Of a DNA stretch of 64,000 nucleotides, positions 15,862 to 23,869 are shown piece after piece. The DNA is taken from positions 117,763-181,762 of the forward strand of contig NZ_JAGQAG010000003.1 of the NCBI RefSeq assembly GCF_021405525.1, read 5' to 3'. The notes beneath the pieces were generated by a model. It ran no database searches. It was not told where the DNA came from and worked only from the letters and a program-made list of their open reading frames with translations. Origin of the DNA: Ruegeria pomeroyi (lineage in GTDB: Bacteria; Pseudomonadota; Alphaproteobacteria; Rhodobacterales; Rhodobacteraceae). The translations under genes were made by a program, and so were the position numbers. How positions within the stretch are numbered: the stretch's first letter is position 1; each line of letters opens with the position of its first letter.

Positions 15862-18800
15862 ATGACAATGAGTATTTCACGCGCAAGCATCCGACGTCCG
15901 GTCGCCGTTTGGCTGGCAATTGTCTTTTGCCTTATCGGCGGCTTGTGGGGACTGAACACGGTCGGACGCCTCGAAGACCCGAGTTTCACGCTCAAGACGG
16001 CGCTCGTTTTCGTGCCCTATCCGGGCGCGACCGCGATGGAAGTGGAAGAGGAAGTCGCCGATGTCGTGGAGAGCGCACTCCAACAGATGAAGCAGCTCGA
16101 CCGGGTGGAATCGAAATCCATGCCGGGCATGGCCCAGATCACGGTCGAGATCGAGATGACCTATGGGCCCGACGAGATCCCGCAGGTCTGGGACGAAATG
16201 CGCCGCCGCATCCGCGACATTGAAGGAGATCTCCCCTCCGGTACGCAGCCTCCGATCATCAATGACGATTTCGGCGACGTCTACGGCATGTTCTATGCTG
16301 TAACGGTCGATGGGTTGAGCGCCACGGAACAGCGAGACCTCGCGACTAAACTGCGGCGCGGCCTTGTCGCCGTCGACGGGGTGGCCAAGGTCGAGGTTCA
16401 GGGGCTGGCGGAAGAGGAGATCATCATCTCGGTCCCTTCGGCGCGCCTGACCGAACTGGGGCTGCCACCGGACCAGATCCTCGGTATCATCGCCGACGAA
16501 AACCAGGTTTTCTCCAACGGCGAGATCAGCGAAGGGCTGTCTCGACTGGGAGTGTCCGTTCCGCCAGGTTATGTCAGCGTCGAGGGCATTGAGGCGCTGC
16601 GGCTCGGCGCTCCCGGAGAAGTTGGGCAGATTGCGCTCTACGACATCGCCCGCGTGGTTCGAGAGGAGACGGAGCGACCGAGCCAGATCGTGCGCCACAA
16701 TGGCACGCGGGCTTTCACCCTCGGGGTCTCGGCGCTCGTCGACCGCAACGTGGTCGAGGTCGGCCGATCGGTCGAGGCGCGGCTGGACCAGCTGAAGGCC
16801 GAACTGCCGGACGGCGTCGAGATCGTACCTATTTATGAACAGCATAAGGTCGTCGACGAAGCGGTCTCGAGCTTTCTCGTCGGCCTCGGTCAATCCGTGG
16901 CCATCGTCATCGGGGCGCTGATGCTGACGATGGGTTGGCGCGCGGGTCTGGTCGTGGGTGCCACGCTGGGCCTCACGGTGTTTTCCACGCTGTTCTTCAT
17001 GTCCGTCTTCGGCATCGAGATGGAACGGATCAGTCTCGGGGCACTGATCATCGCTATGGGTATGCTGGTCGACAACGCCATCGTGATCGCCGAAGGCATG
17101 CTGATTGGCATGGCGCGGGGCAAGTCCGCCGAAGACGCCGCCGCCGATACCGAGACCGCGACAGCGTTGCCCCTGCTTGGGGCCACCGTGATCGGGATCA
17201 TGGCGTTTTCGGGTATTGGGCTATCGCCAGATGCTACCGGAGAATTTCTGTTCTCGCTTTTCGCGGTTATCGCGATTTCGTTGCTGATGAGCTGGATCCT
17301 CGCGGTAACCGTCACGCCCTATTTGGGCAAGCTCCTTCTGAAGGCACCGAAAGACACATCCAAGGACCCCTATGGTGGCTTCATCTATTCGGCCTATCGC
17401 GGTTTCCTCTGGATGGCGCTGCGCGCCCGTGTGCTCGTCGTCCTGACGATCGTCGGAATCACGGTCTGGTCGGTCATGGCCTTCGGCCAGGTCAAACAGG
17501 CGTTCTTTCCGGCGTCGAACACCCCGATATTCTACGTCGAGCTCCAGATGCCGCAAGGCACGGACATTCGAGTCTCGAATAAAGAAATGGCCCGGCTTGA
17601 GGAGATCATCTTAGGCGAGGGGATCGTGACGGACGTGACGACGCTTGTGGGGCGAGGGGCCAGCCGCTTCATGCTGACCTACAACCCTGAGCAGGCCGAT
17701 GCGAGCTACGGTCAGCTGATCGTGCGTGCGACCGATGCCACACTCATCCCCGATGTTGCGGCGCGTCTCAATCGCGAACTGCCGGCGCAATTCCCCAATG
17801 CTCTTATCCGCGTCGAGGAGATCGTCTTCGGTCCGCCTGCCGGGGCCGATGTCGCCGTTCGCTTTTCGGGACCCGATCCGGTAGTCCTCCGGCAGCTATC
17901 GGATAACGCGCTTGCGATCTTCGACGAGGCCGGCACGATCACAAACCCGCGCACAGACTGGCGACAGCGCGAAATTCTCGTCGAACCCATCGTCGACGAG
18001 GCTCGCATGCGGTTGGCCGGTGCGACTCGCGGATCGATTTCCGACACCGTGCAATACGGGACCTCGGGCCTGCGGGTCGGCACCCTGCGCGAAGGCGATG
18101 CCGAAATCCCTATGTATCTGCGGCTTCCCGAGGTCGAGCGCGACGGGCTGGATCGTTTGCGCGATCTCTCCGTCTGGTCGCCGGGTGCAAATGGCTATGT
18201 GCCGATGGCCAACCTCGTCTCCGGCTTTGAGCCCCGCCTCGTCGAGGCCCTTATCCACCGCCGCGACCGTGAGCGTACGATAACGGTCCTCGGCGGTGCA
18301 GGCGGCGACCTGACAGCAGATGAGGCCTTTCGCAGTGTCCGCTCTGATATCGAAGCCATTCGGCTTCCCGAAGGCTACACGATGGAATGGGGTGGCGAGT
18401 TCGAAAGCGCGGGAGAAGCGCAGGCAAGTCTCGGCAAACAGCTTCCCTTGGGCTTTCTGGTAATGCTGACAATTTCGATCCTGATGTTCAACAAAGTGCG
18501 CCAGCCACTGATCCTGTGGCTCGTGGTTCCGATGTCGGTCACGGGGATGGTTCTTGGTCTGCTGTTCACTGGGCTACCGTTCACGTTCACGGCGCTTCTC
18601 GGCTTCTTGTCCCTTTCCGGGATGCTGATGAAGAATGCCATTGTGCTGGTGGAAGAAATCGATCAGCAACGCGCCGAAGGTGTCGAGGACTATCAGGCGG
18701 TAATCGATGGCTCGGTCAGCCGTTTGAGGCCCGTCGTGCTGGCTGCGGGCACAACGATTTTCGGTATGACTCCGCTCATATCAGACGCCTTCTTCGCATC

Positions 18801-18942
18801 GATGGCTGTCACAATCATGGGTGGCCTCGCGTTCGCCTCGATCCTGACACTGGTCGCGGTGCCGGTATTGTATGCGCTGTTCTTCTTGATCAAGCCGCCT
18901 AAACAAGAAAACGCTCCTTCAGGTTCCCCAGCGACAGCCTGA
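15862..18942 (+). CDS. RND-family efflux permease
   Basis: Proton-driven inner-membrane pump of 1026 residues, normal for the HAE-RND group. It has the N-terminal helix (VAVWLAIVFCLIGGLWGL), a large periplasmic domain, and the TM4 motif GMLVDNAIVIAEGM at about residues 399-412. AcrB has Asp-Asp there; this protein has Asp-Asn, as in TriC-like pumps. A second periplasmic domain and C-terminal helices (GFLSLSGMLMKNAIVLVEEI) complete it. With the adaptor upstream it would export hydrophobic compounds. The neighbouring electrophile-stress operon suggests toxic aromatics, but the substrate is unknown. Confidence 0.92.
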   Translation: MTMSISRASIRRPVAVWLAIVFCLIGGLWGLNTVGRLEDPSFTLKTALVFVPYPGATAMEVEEEVADVVESALQQMKQLDRVESKSMPGMAQITVEIEMTYGPDEIPQVWDEMRRRIRDIEGDLPSGTQPPIINDDFGDVYGMFYAVTVDGLSATEQRDLATKLRRGLVAVDGVAKVEVQGLAEEEIIISVPSARLTELGLPPDQILGIIADENQVFSNGEISEGLSRLGVSVPPGYVSVEGIEALRLGAPGEVGQIALYDIARVVREETERPSQIVRHNGTRAFTLGVSALVDRNVVEVGRSVEARLDQLKAELPDGVEIVPIYEQHKVVDEAVSSFLVGLGQSVAIVIGALMLTMGWRAGLVVGATLGLTVFSTLFFMSVFGIEMERISLGALIIAMGMLVDNAIVIAEGMLIGMARGKSAEDAAADTETATALPLLGATVIGIMAFSGIGLSPDATGEFLFSLFAVIAISLLMSWILAVTVTPYLGKLLLKAPKDTSKDPYGGFIYSAYRGFLWMALRARVLVVLTIVGITVWSVMAFGQVKQAFFPASNTPIFYVELQMPQGTDIRVSNKEMARLEEIILGEGIVTDVTTLVGRGASRFMLTYNPEQADASYGQLIVRATDATLIPDVAARLNRELPAQFPNALIRVEEIVFGPPAGADVAVRFSGPDPVVLRQLSDNALAIFDEAGTITNPRTDWRQREILVEPIVDEARMRLAGATRGSISDTVQYGTSGLRVGTLREGDAEIPMYLRLPEVERDGLDRLRDLSVWSPGANGYVPMANLVSGFEPRLVEALIHRRDRERTITVLGGAGGDLTADEAFRSVRSDIEAIRLPEGYTMEWGGEFESAGEAQASLGKQLPLGFLVMLTISILMFNKVRQPLILWLVVPMSVTGMVLGLLFTGLPFTFTALLGFLSLSGMLMKNAIVLVEEIDQQRAEGVEDYQAVIDGSVSRLRPVVLAAGTTIFGMTPLISDAFFASMAVTIMGGLAFASILTLVAVPVLYALFFLIKPPKQENAPSGSPATA

Positions 18943-18954
18943 ACGCAGATGCAG

Positions 18955-19160
18955 TTATAAGCGTTTCTCTGAGCGCCCTCGACCCGTCTTAAGGACGGTG
19001 TAGGCATGTTCCGTCGCCTCAAGCGCGCCTTCGAGAAAACCGCCGAATGTCGGAGCCACTTCGGTGCCGCCAAAGACGAGCGCTTCGTCCCACAGGCCTG
19101 AAAGAACGCACGGCAGGCCATAGTTCGGGTGGGCAAAAAAGACAGCGAAACTGCGGCTGG
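18955..19160 (-). pseudogene. C-terminal remnant of a flavin amine oxidase
   Basis: On the minus strand the translation HPNYGLPCVLSGLWDEALVF then GGTEVAPTFGGFLEGALEAT ends in a natural-looking tail. The GTE-x-GGFLEGA pattern is the FAD-contacting C-terminus of monoamine/L-amino-acid oxidases. Only about 70 residues remain; upstream the sequence changes into an IS66 fragment at about 19190. It is a dead fragment marking a rearrangement. Confidence 0.65.
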
Positions 19161-19192
19161 CAGCACGCCAGGCGCACTCCCGCTCCATGGTC

Positions 19193-19567
19193 TAGGCCTT
19201 CAAGGCATGGACCGAGGCCCAACTGCTACGCATTCCCGGCAAGGACGGTCTCGCGAAGGCCTTCCGCTATGGTCTCAGCTGCTGGCCGTCATTCGAGCTC
19301 TTCCTTGGAGATGGCCGCGTCGGCATCGACGACACCACCGCCGAGCGCGTCATGCGCCCGATCAGCATCGGGCGAAAAAACTGACTTTTTGCAGGCTCCG
19401 ACAGCGGTGGCGAAACGCTGTCCCGGGCGATCTCCCTTGTCGAGACAGCCAAGATGAACGGCCACGATCGGCAAGCCTGGCTGGCCGAAATCCTCGACCG
19501 CATCCACAATCACATGACCAACCCGCTCAACGAACTGCTTTCATGGAACTGGACGCCGATAAACTGA
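19193..19567 (+). pseudogene. C-terminal remnant of an IS66-family transposase with in-frame stop
   Basis: The translation AFKAWTEAQLLRIPGKDGLA, FRYGLSCWPSFELFLGDGRV, ERVMRPISIGRKN, a TGA stop, then LFAGSDSGGETLSRAISLVE and NPLNELLSWNW is clearly an IS66 TnpC tail. The stop sits where the family has Trp (GRKNW to GRKN-stop), in the same frame, followed by the normal C-terminus and stop at 19565-19567. Only about 125 codons are left, with no IS ends seen. It is a relic at the border between the pump block and the catabolic island. Confidence 0.82.
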
Positions 19568-19638
19568 TCCGCGGTAACAACCGGGCGGTTACGTTTTTGG
19601 GGAAGTGATTACCTTTGAATCTTGAGGTCCGACTTCGC

Positions 19639-19678
19639 CTTTGCTAGGAATCGAACAACCATTAGAAAATTAGCAAAG
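19639..19678 (+). other. Inverted repeat in the leader of the first island gene
   Basis: CTTTGCTA (19639-19646) and TAGCAAAG (19671-19678) can pair around a 24-base loop, just before the start at 19691. It may act on transcription or translation of the CoA-transferase gene; no T-run follows. Confidence 0.35.
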
Positions 19679-19690
19679 TCGAAAGTGCAG

Positions 19691-20902
19691 ATGTCTGGAC
19701 CCCTTGATCAACTGAAGATTATAGAACTTGGTCACGTAATTGCCGGACCACTTGCGGCAGCTTTACTCTCGGATTTTGGTGCAGATGTCATCAAGATCGA
19801 AGCCCCCAACCGGACGGATATGATGCGCGACCTTGGACCCAAGGCAGAGGATGGGGTGGGCGTCTGGTGGAAGACTTTGGGCCGTAACAAGAAAACACTA
19901 GGCCTGGACTGGAAGTCCGACGAGGGCCGGGACATCCTGCGAAAGTTGGTCGAAGATGCCGACGTGCTGATCGAAAATTTCCGACCGGGTGTGCTGGAAC
20001 GTGCCGGTGTTGGGCCAGACGTCTTGCACGATTGGAACCCGGACTTGGTTGTCTTGCGGGTTTCAGGTTACGGACAGGACGGTCCGATGCGCGACGTGCC
20101 AGCGTTTGGGCGTGCTGCGGAGGCCATGAGTGGATTAGCGCATCTGACCGGTTTTCCCGACGGGCCGCCGATGCACCCCGGCTTTCCGGCGGCCGACAGC
20201 ACGACAGGGCTGATGGGCGCTTTGGGAATCATGATCGCGCTATTTGCTCGCGAAAAGGGCATTGCACGCGGTCAGGTCGTCGATCTTGCGGTGTTCGAGG
20301 CGTTGCTTCGGTTGATGGACTATCCTGTTCCCGCATTGACGGGCGCGAACCTCTCGCCGCGGCGCAATGGGCTGCGCCAGCCGATGGACTTTGCTCCGGG
20401 GGGGATGTTCCGAACGTCCGATGGGGTGTGGCTGACCGTTTCCGCAGGGAGCGCGGAAACCGCGCACCGACTGTTGCGGGCAGTCGGCGGGGACGCCCTT
20501 GCCGATGATCCGCGGTTTGCGACACTCGGCGAGATGTCGCAGCACATGACGGTGGTCTTTGACGCGATCAATGATTTCGTCACGCAGCACACGGCTAAGG
20601 AAGTGGAGGCGGTATTCGCCCGCCATGATGCCGTTGCCTCGCGTGTGTTGAGTGTCGAGGAAATCGCGACGAACGAGCAGATACGCCATCGCGGGGATAT
20701 CGTGTCGGTCGCTGGCGAACAGACTCAGGTCATTGGTCCGGTCCCTCATCTCAGCGCGACGCCCGGTCAGCTTCGTTGGCTGGGACGACCGCCTGGCGCA
20801 GACAGCCAAAGCATTCTGCGTGATCTTGGTTTTGACGATGAGCGGATCGCTGCCCTATGTGAGGCTGGGCTCGTAAGATTGGAAAGAGGGCGCGCGCTAT
20901 GA
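19691..20902 (+). CDS. CaiB/BaiF-type class III CoA-transferase
   Basis: Transfers CoA between acyl groups. 403 residues from MSGPLDQLKI at 19691. Family segments: GHVIAGPLAAALLSDFGADV, KIEAP, LIENFRPGVL, VSGYGQDGP, and the catalytic-type Asp in AADSTTG. The 3' end overlaps the next gene (an acyl-CoA dehydrogenase) by 4 bases, so the two are co-expressed. Substrate unknown; the partner dehydrogenase suggests a saturated acyl-CoA product. Confidence 0.87.
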   Translation: MSGPLDQLKIIELGHVIAGPLAAALLSDFGADVIKIEAPNRTDMMRDLGPKAEDGVGVWWKTLGRNKKTLGLDWKSDEGRDILRKLVEDADVLIENFRPGVLERAGVGPDVLHDWNPDLVVLRVSGYGQDGPMRDVPAFGRAAEAMSGLAHLTGFPDGPPMHPGFPAADSTTGLMGALGIMIALFAREKGIARGQVVDLAVFEALLRLMDYPVPALTGANLSPRRNGLRQPMDFAPGGMFRTSDGVWLTVSAGSAETAHRLLRAVGGDALADDPRFATLGEMSQHMTVVFDAINDFVTQHTAKEVEAVFARHDAVASRVLSVEEIATNEQIRHRGDIVSVAGEQTQVIGPVPHLSATPGQLRWLGRPPGADSQSILRDLGFDDERIAALCEAGLVRLERGRAL

Positions 20903-22065
20903 CATTTCGATTGACCGCCGACCAACAAGAGATTCGCGACCAGGTTCTGCGGATTTGCGCAAGGTTCGACGACGACTATTGGCTGGATCGGGATCGCAAC
21001 GGTGGTTTTCCCCATGAACTGCACAGGGCAATGGCCGATGGCGCCTGGCTGGGTATCGCCATGCCAGAAGCTGTCGGCGGCGCTGGTCTGGGGATCACCG
21101 AGGCGACCATAATGATGCAGGCAATCGCCGAGTCGGGGGCCGGCGCAAGCGGAGCCTCGGCCATCCACATGAACATTTTCGGGCTCAACCCGGTGGTGAA
21201 GTTTGGGACCGATGAGCAGCGCGCGCGTATGCTTGGCCCTCTAATAGCAGGCGATGAAAAGGCCTGTTTCGCCGTGACCGAACCGACGACGGGGCTGGAT
21301 ACCACAAAGCTGAAGACCATGGCGGTGCGGCGGGGGGACAGATATGTCGTGCACGGACAAAAAGTCTGGATTTCTACCGCGCAGGTGGCAGACAAGATGT
21401 TGCTTCTGGCCAGAACAACGCGGCTTGAGGATGTGAGCAGCCCGACCGAAGGGCTGAGCCTGTTCTATACAGATCTCGACCGAAATTTCGTTGACGTGCG
21501 AGAGATCGAAAAGATGGGTCGAAAGGCTGTCGATTCGAACGAAGTCTTCATCGATGGATTGCCGATTCCGGCTGAGGACCTGATCGGGGAGGAGGGCAAA
21601 GGCTTTAGGCAAATTTTGCACGGGTTGAATCCCGAACGCATCCTGGTGGCCGGTGAATGCATCGGTATTGCGCGCAACGCACTGGCGCGAGCGGCGCATT
21701 ATGCAAACGAACGTGTGATTTTTGACCGCCCGATCGGCCAAAATCAGGGTGTTCAGCATCCACTCGCCAAAGCCTGGGCGCGAGTGGAATCTGCCAATCT
21801 CATGGTGATGCACGCTGCAGCCCTCTACGATGCGGGAGAACCCTGCGGCGTCGAGGCGAACGCCGCCAAGCTTTTGGCCGCCGACGCCGCGGTCGAGGCG
21901 ACCGAAGCCGCGCAAATTACGTTTGGCGGATTCGGATATGCTAAGGAATATCACGTGGAGCGACTGGTACGTGAAGCTCTGCTGTTCCGCATCGTACCGG
22001 TGACACCGCAGATGCTTCTGTCGTTCATAGCAGAAAAAGCCCTTGGACTTCCAAAGTCTTACTGA
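20899..22065 (+). CDS. Acyl-CoA dehydrogenase family protein
   Basis: FAD enzyme for alpha,beta-dehydrogenation of an acyl-CoA, handing electrons to ETF. 388 residues with CFAVTEPTTG (FAD/substrate loop), GQKVWIS and RPIGQNQGVQHPLA. The usual C-terminal catalytic-Glu segment (IYEGT) is replaced by RIVPVTPQM. A Glu is present in the alternative position used by isovaleryl- and long-chain enzymes (LNPERILVAG). It closely resembles the dehydrogenase at 62524-63687 in this feature, so they are one subfamily. It overlaps the CoA-transferase upstream. Confidence 0.9.
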   Translation: MTFRLTADQQEIRDQVLRICARFDDDYWLDRDRNGGFPHELHRAMADGAWLGIAMPEAVGGAGLGITEATIMMQAIAESGAGASGASAIHMNIFGLNPVVKFGTDEQRARMLGPLIAGDEKACFAVTEPTTGLDTTKLKTMAVRRGDRYVVHGQKVWISTAQVADKMLLLARTTRLEDVSSPTEGLSLFYTDLDRNFVDVREIEKMGRKAVDSNEVFIDGLPIPAEDLIGEEGKGFRQILHGLNPERILVAGECIGIARNALARAAHYANERVIFDRPIGQNQGVQHPLAKAWARVESANLMVMHAAALYDAGEPCGVEANAAKLLAADAAVEATEAAQITFGGFGYAKEYHVERLVREALLFRIVPVTPQMLLSFIAEKALGLPKSY

Positions 22066-22113
22066 TCGGAGATAACGGGCGGGGCTGGTGGGAAAAGTTG
22101 TCTTGACCAATTT

Positions 22114-22129
22114 TCTAACGCCCGTTAGA
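22114..22129. promoter_or_regulatory. Palindromic operator, site 1 of the CTAAC-N4-GTTAG set
   Basis: TCTAACGCCCGTTAGA: perfect 6-base arms around a 4-base centre. It lies about 40 bases before the SDR that opens the first transporter operon. Four more copies lie upstream of other island transcription units. Confidence 0.75.
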
Positions 22130-22170
22130 TTACTGGCAGCTGCCCCTAATGGGGAATGGGAGGAGGCGTC

Positions 22171-23025
22171 ATGAATAAGACGCAGTTTGGGTCTTCGAGG
22201 GAGGACCTATCAAAACGTGCAACCGTTTACGCAAGCGGTTTATTCACCGGCAAAGTCGTTGTGGTGACCGGGGCCGGAGGCGGATTGGGGCTGGCAATTG
22301 CGACCTTGTTCGCAAGGCTCGGGGCCAATCTGGCGATCAATGGACGCAACGAAGAGAAACTGGCTTTGGCCAAGGAGTTTCTTGAAAGTTTCGGGGGCGA
22401 AGTTTTCGCTGTGCCTATGACCATCCGGGAGCCTGAGCAGGTCGAGGATTTTGTCGCCAAGACGAACCAGGAGTTCGGGGCGATTGACGTATTGGTGAAC
22501 AATGCTGGGGGTCAGTTTCCGCAAGCAGCGTTGGAGTTTAGTCCAAAGGGCTGGAATGCGGTCATAGACACCAACCTGAACGGCACGTGGTGGATGATGC
22601 AATCCACGGCGCGCCACTGGGTTGCCAACAAGCAATCGGGCTCCATCGTCAACATCGTGGCCGATATCTGGCGCGGCATGCCCGGCATCGCGCATACCTG
22701 TGCGGCCCGGGCAGGGGTAGTTTACCTGTCCAAGTCGGTTGCGGTGGAGTGGGCCCCGCACGGTATCCGAGTGAACTGCGTGGCGCCGGGTTGCTGCGAA
22801 AGCAACGGTTTCGGGAACTACCCTCCGGAGGGTTCTGCGACCTTTCAGGACTCCAACCCGATGCGGCACGCCGGGGACGAATGGGATGTCGCTGAAGGGG
22901 TTGTCTATATGGCGGCGAATTCAGGGAAATTCGTAACCGGAGAAGTTCTGAACATCGACGGTGGGCAGCAATTGTGGGGGGATCCATGGCCAACGGGGCG
23001 GCCGGACTACTTCCGGATTACCTGA
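22171..23025 (+). CDS. SDR oxidoreductase of the enoyl-CoA / dienoyl-CoA reductase type
   Basis: 284 residues; GGGAGGAGG precedes the ATG at 22171. The Rossmann motif VTGAGGGLGLAIA and VNNAGG are intact. At the place of the SDR YxxxK motif the sequence reads HTCAARAGVVYLSKS, without the Tyr. Peroxisomal trans-2-enoyl-CoA reductase and 2,4-dienoyl-CoA reductase share this AARAGV form (and followed by AVEWAPHGIRVNCVAPG), so an unsaturated acyl-CoA is a likely substrate. It is the first gene after operator site 1 and precedes the livG-like gene. Confidence 0.85.
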   Translation: MNKTQFGSSREDLSKRATVYASGLFTGKVVVVTGAGGGLGLAIATLFARLGANLAINGRNEEKLALAKEFLESFGGEVFAVPMTIREPEQVEDFVAKTNQEFGAIDVLVNNAGGQFPQAALEFSPKGWNAVIDTNLNGTWWMMQSTARHWVANKQSGSIVNIVADIWRGMPGIAHTCAARAGVVYLSKSVAVEWAPHGIRVNCVAPGCCESNGFGNYPPEGSATFQDSNPMRHAGDEWDVAEGVVYMAANSGKFVTGEVLNIDGGQQLWGDPWPTGRPDYFRIT

Positions 23026-23062
23026 TGTTGGCCGTGAACCTTAGGGGGACAATGATATCTAG

Positions 23063-23869
23063 ATGACGACAAGGATTAACACAGCAATCGGAGCCGATGA
23101 TGGGGCGATACTGGAGTGCAGCGGGGTCGAACGACGGTTCGGCGGCATCGTCGCTGTCACCGGTGTTGACCTCGTTATTCGACAAGGGGAAATCTTTGGA
23201 CTTGTCGGTCCGAATGGCAGCGGCAAGACAACGCTAACAAACGCAATTACCGGATTTTACCCGCCAAACGAGGGCAGGGTCCGGCTGGCAGGAAACGACA
23301 TTACGGGTACGGCGCCTCACAAGGTTGCCAAGCTCGGCGTTGCCAGAACGTTCCAAAATCTTGCCCTGTTCAACGGGATGAGCGTTCTGGACAACATCCT
23401 GCTCGGGCGGCACATCCACATGAGCCCAGGCGTTTTGCGTACGGCGCTATATTGGTGGGCAGCACAGCGTGAAGAAATCGAGAACCGTAAAATCGTCGAG
23501 GAGGTGATCGAGTTTCTACAGCTCGAGAGCATTCGGCATGAGTTGGTCGATGGTCTTCCGATCGGGTTGAAAAAGCGGGTCGAGCTGGCGCGGGCATTGG
23601 TGGCCGAGCCACAGATGCTGATTCTCGATGAACCGATGGCCGGCATGAACCAGGAAGAGAAAGGGTATATGTCCCGTTTCATTCTGGATGCCCGTGCCGA
23701 ACGCGGCGTCAGCGTTCTGCTGATCGAACACCATATGGATGTCATCACCGGCATTTGTGATCGGATGCTGGCACTGAACTACGGTGAAATGATCGCCAGT
23801 GGCATCCCCAAGGAGGTTGTGAAGGACCCGCGGGTCATCGAGGCATATATCGGAGGGTCGCATGACTGA
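23063..23869 (+). CDS. Branched-chain-amino-acid-type ABC transporter ATPase (LivG-like)
   Basis: One of two ATPase subunits of a liv-type importer, 268 residues. Walker A is GPNGSGKT and Walker B is LILDEP, with the following LivG hallmark MAGMNQEE. The signature segment is IGLKKRVELARAL instead of LSGGQ, a usual LivG variant. It overlaps the acyl-CoA synthetase gene by 8 bases. The full set livG-synthetase-livH-livM-livF-SBP-SBP is co-directional from 23.1 to 31.2 kb. Confidence 0.92.
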   Translation: MTTRINTAIGADDGAILECSGVERRFGGIVAVTGVDLVIRQGEIFGLVGPNGSGKTTLTNAITGFYPPNEGRVRLAGNDITGTAPHKVAKLGVARTFQNLALFNGMSVLDNILLGRHIHMSPGVLRTALYWWAAQREEIENRKIVEEVIEFLQLESIRHELVDGLPIGLKKRVELARALVAEPQMLILDEPMAGMNQEEKGYMSRFILDARAERGVSVLLIEHHMDVITGICDRMLALNYGEMIASGIPKEVVKDPRVIEAYIGGSHD

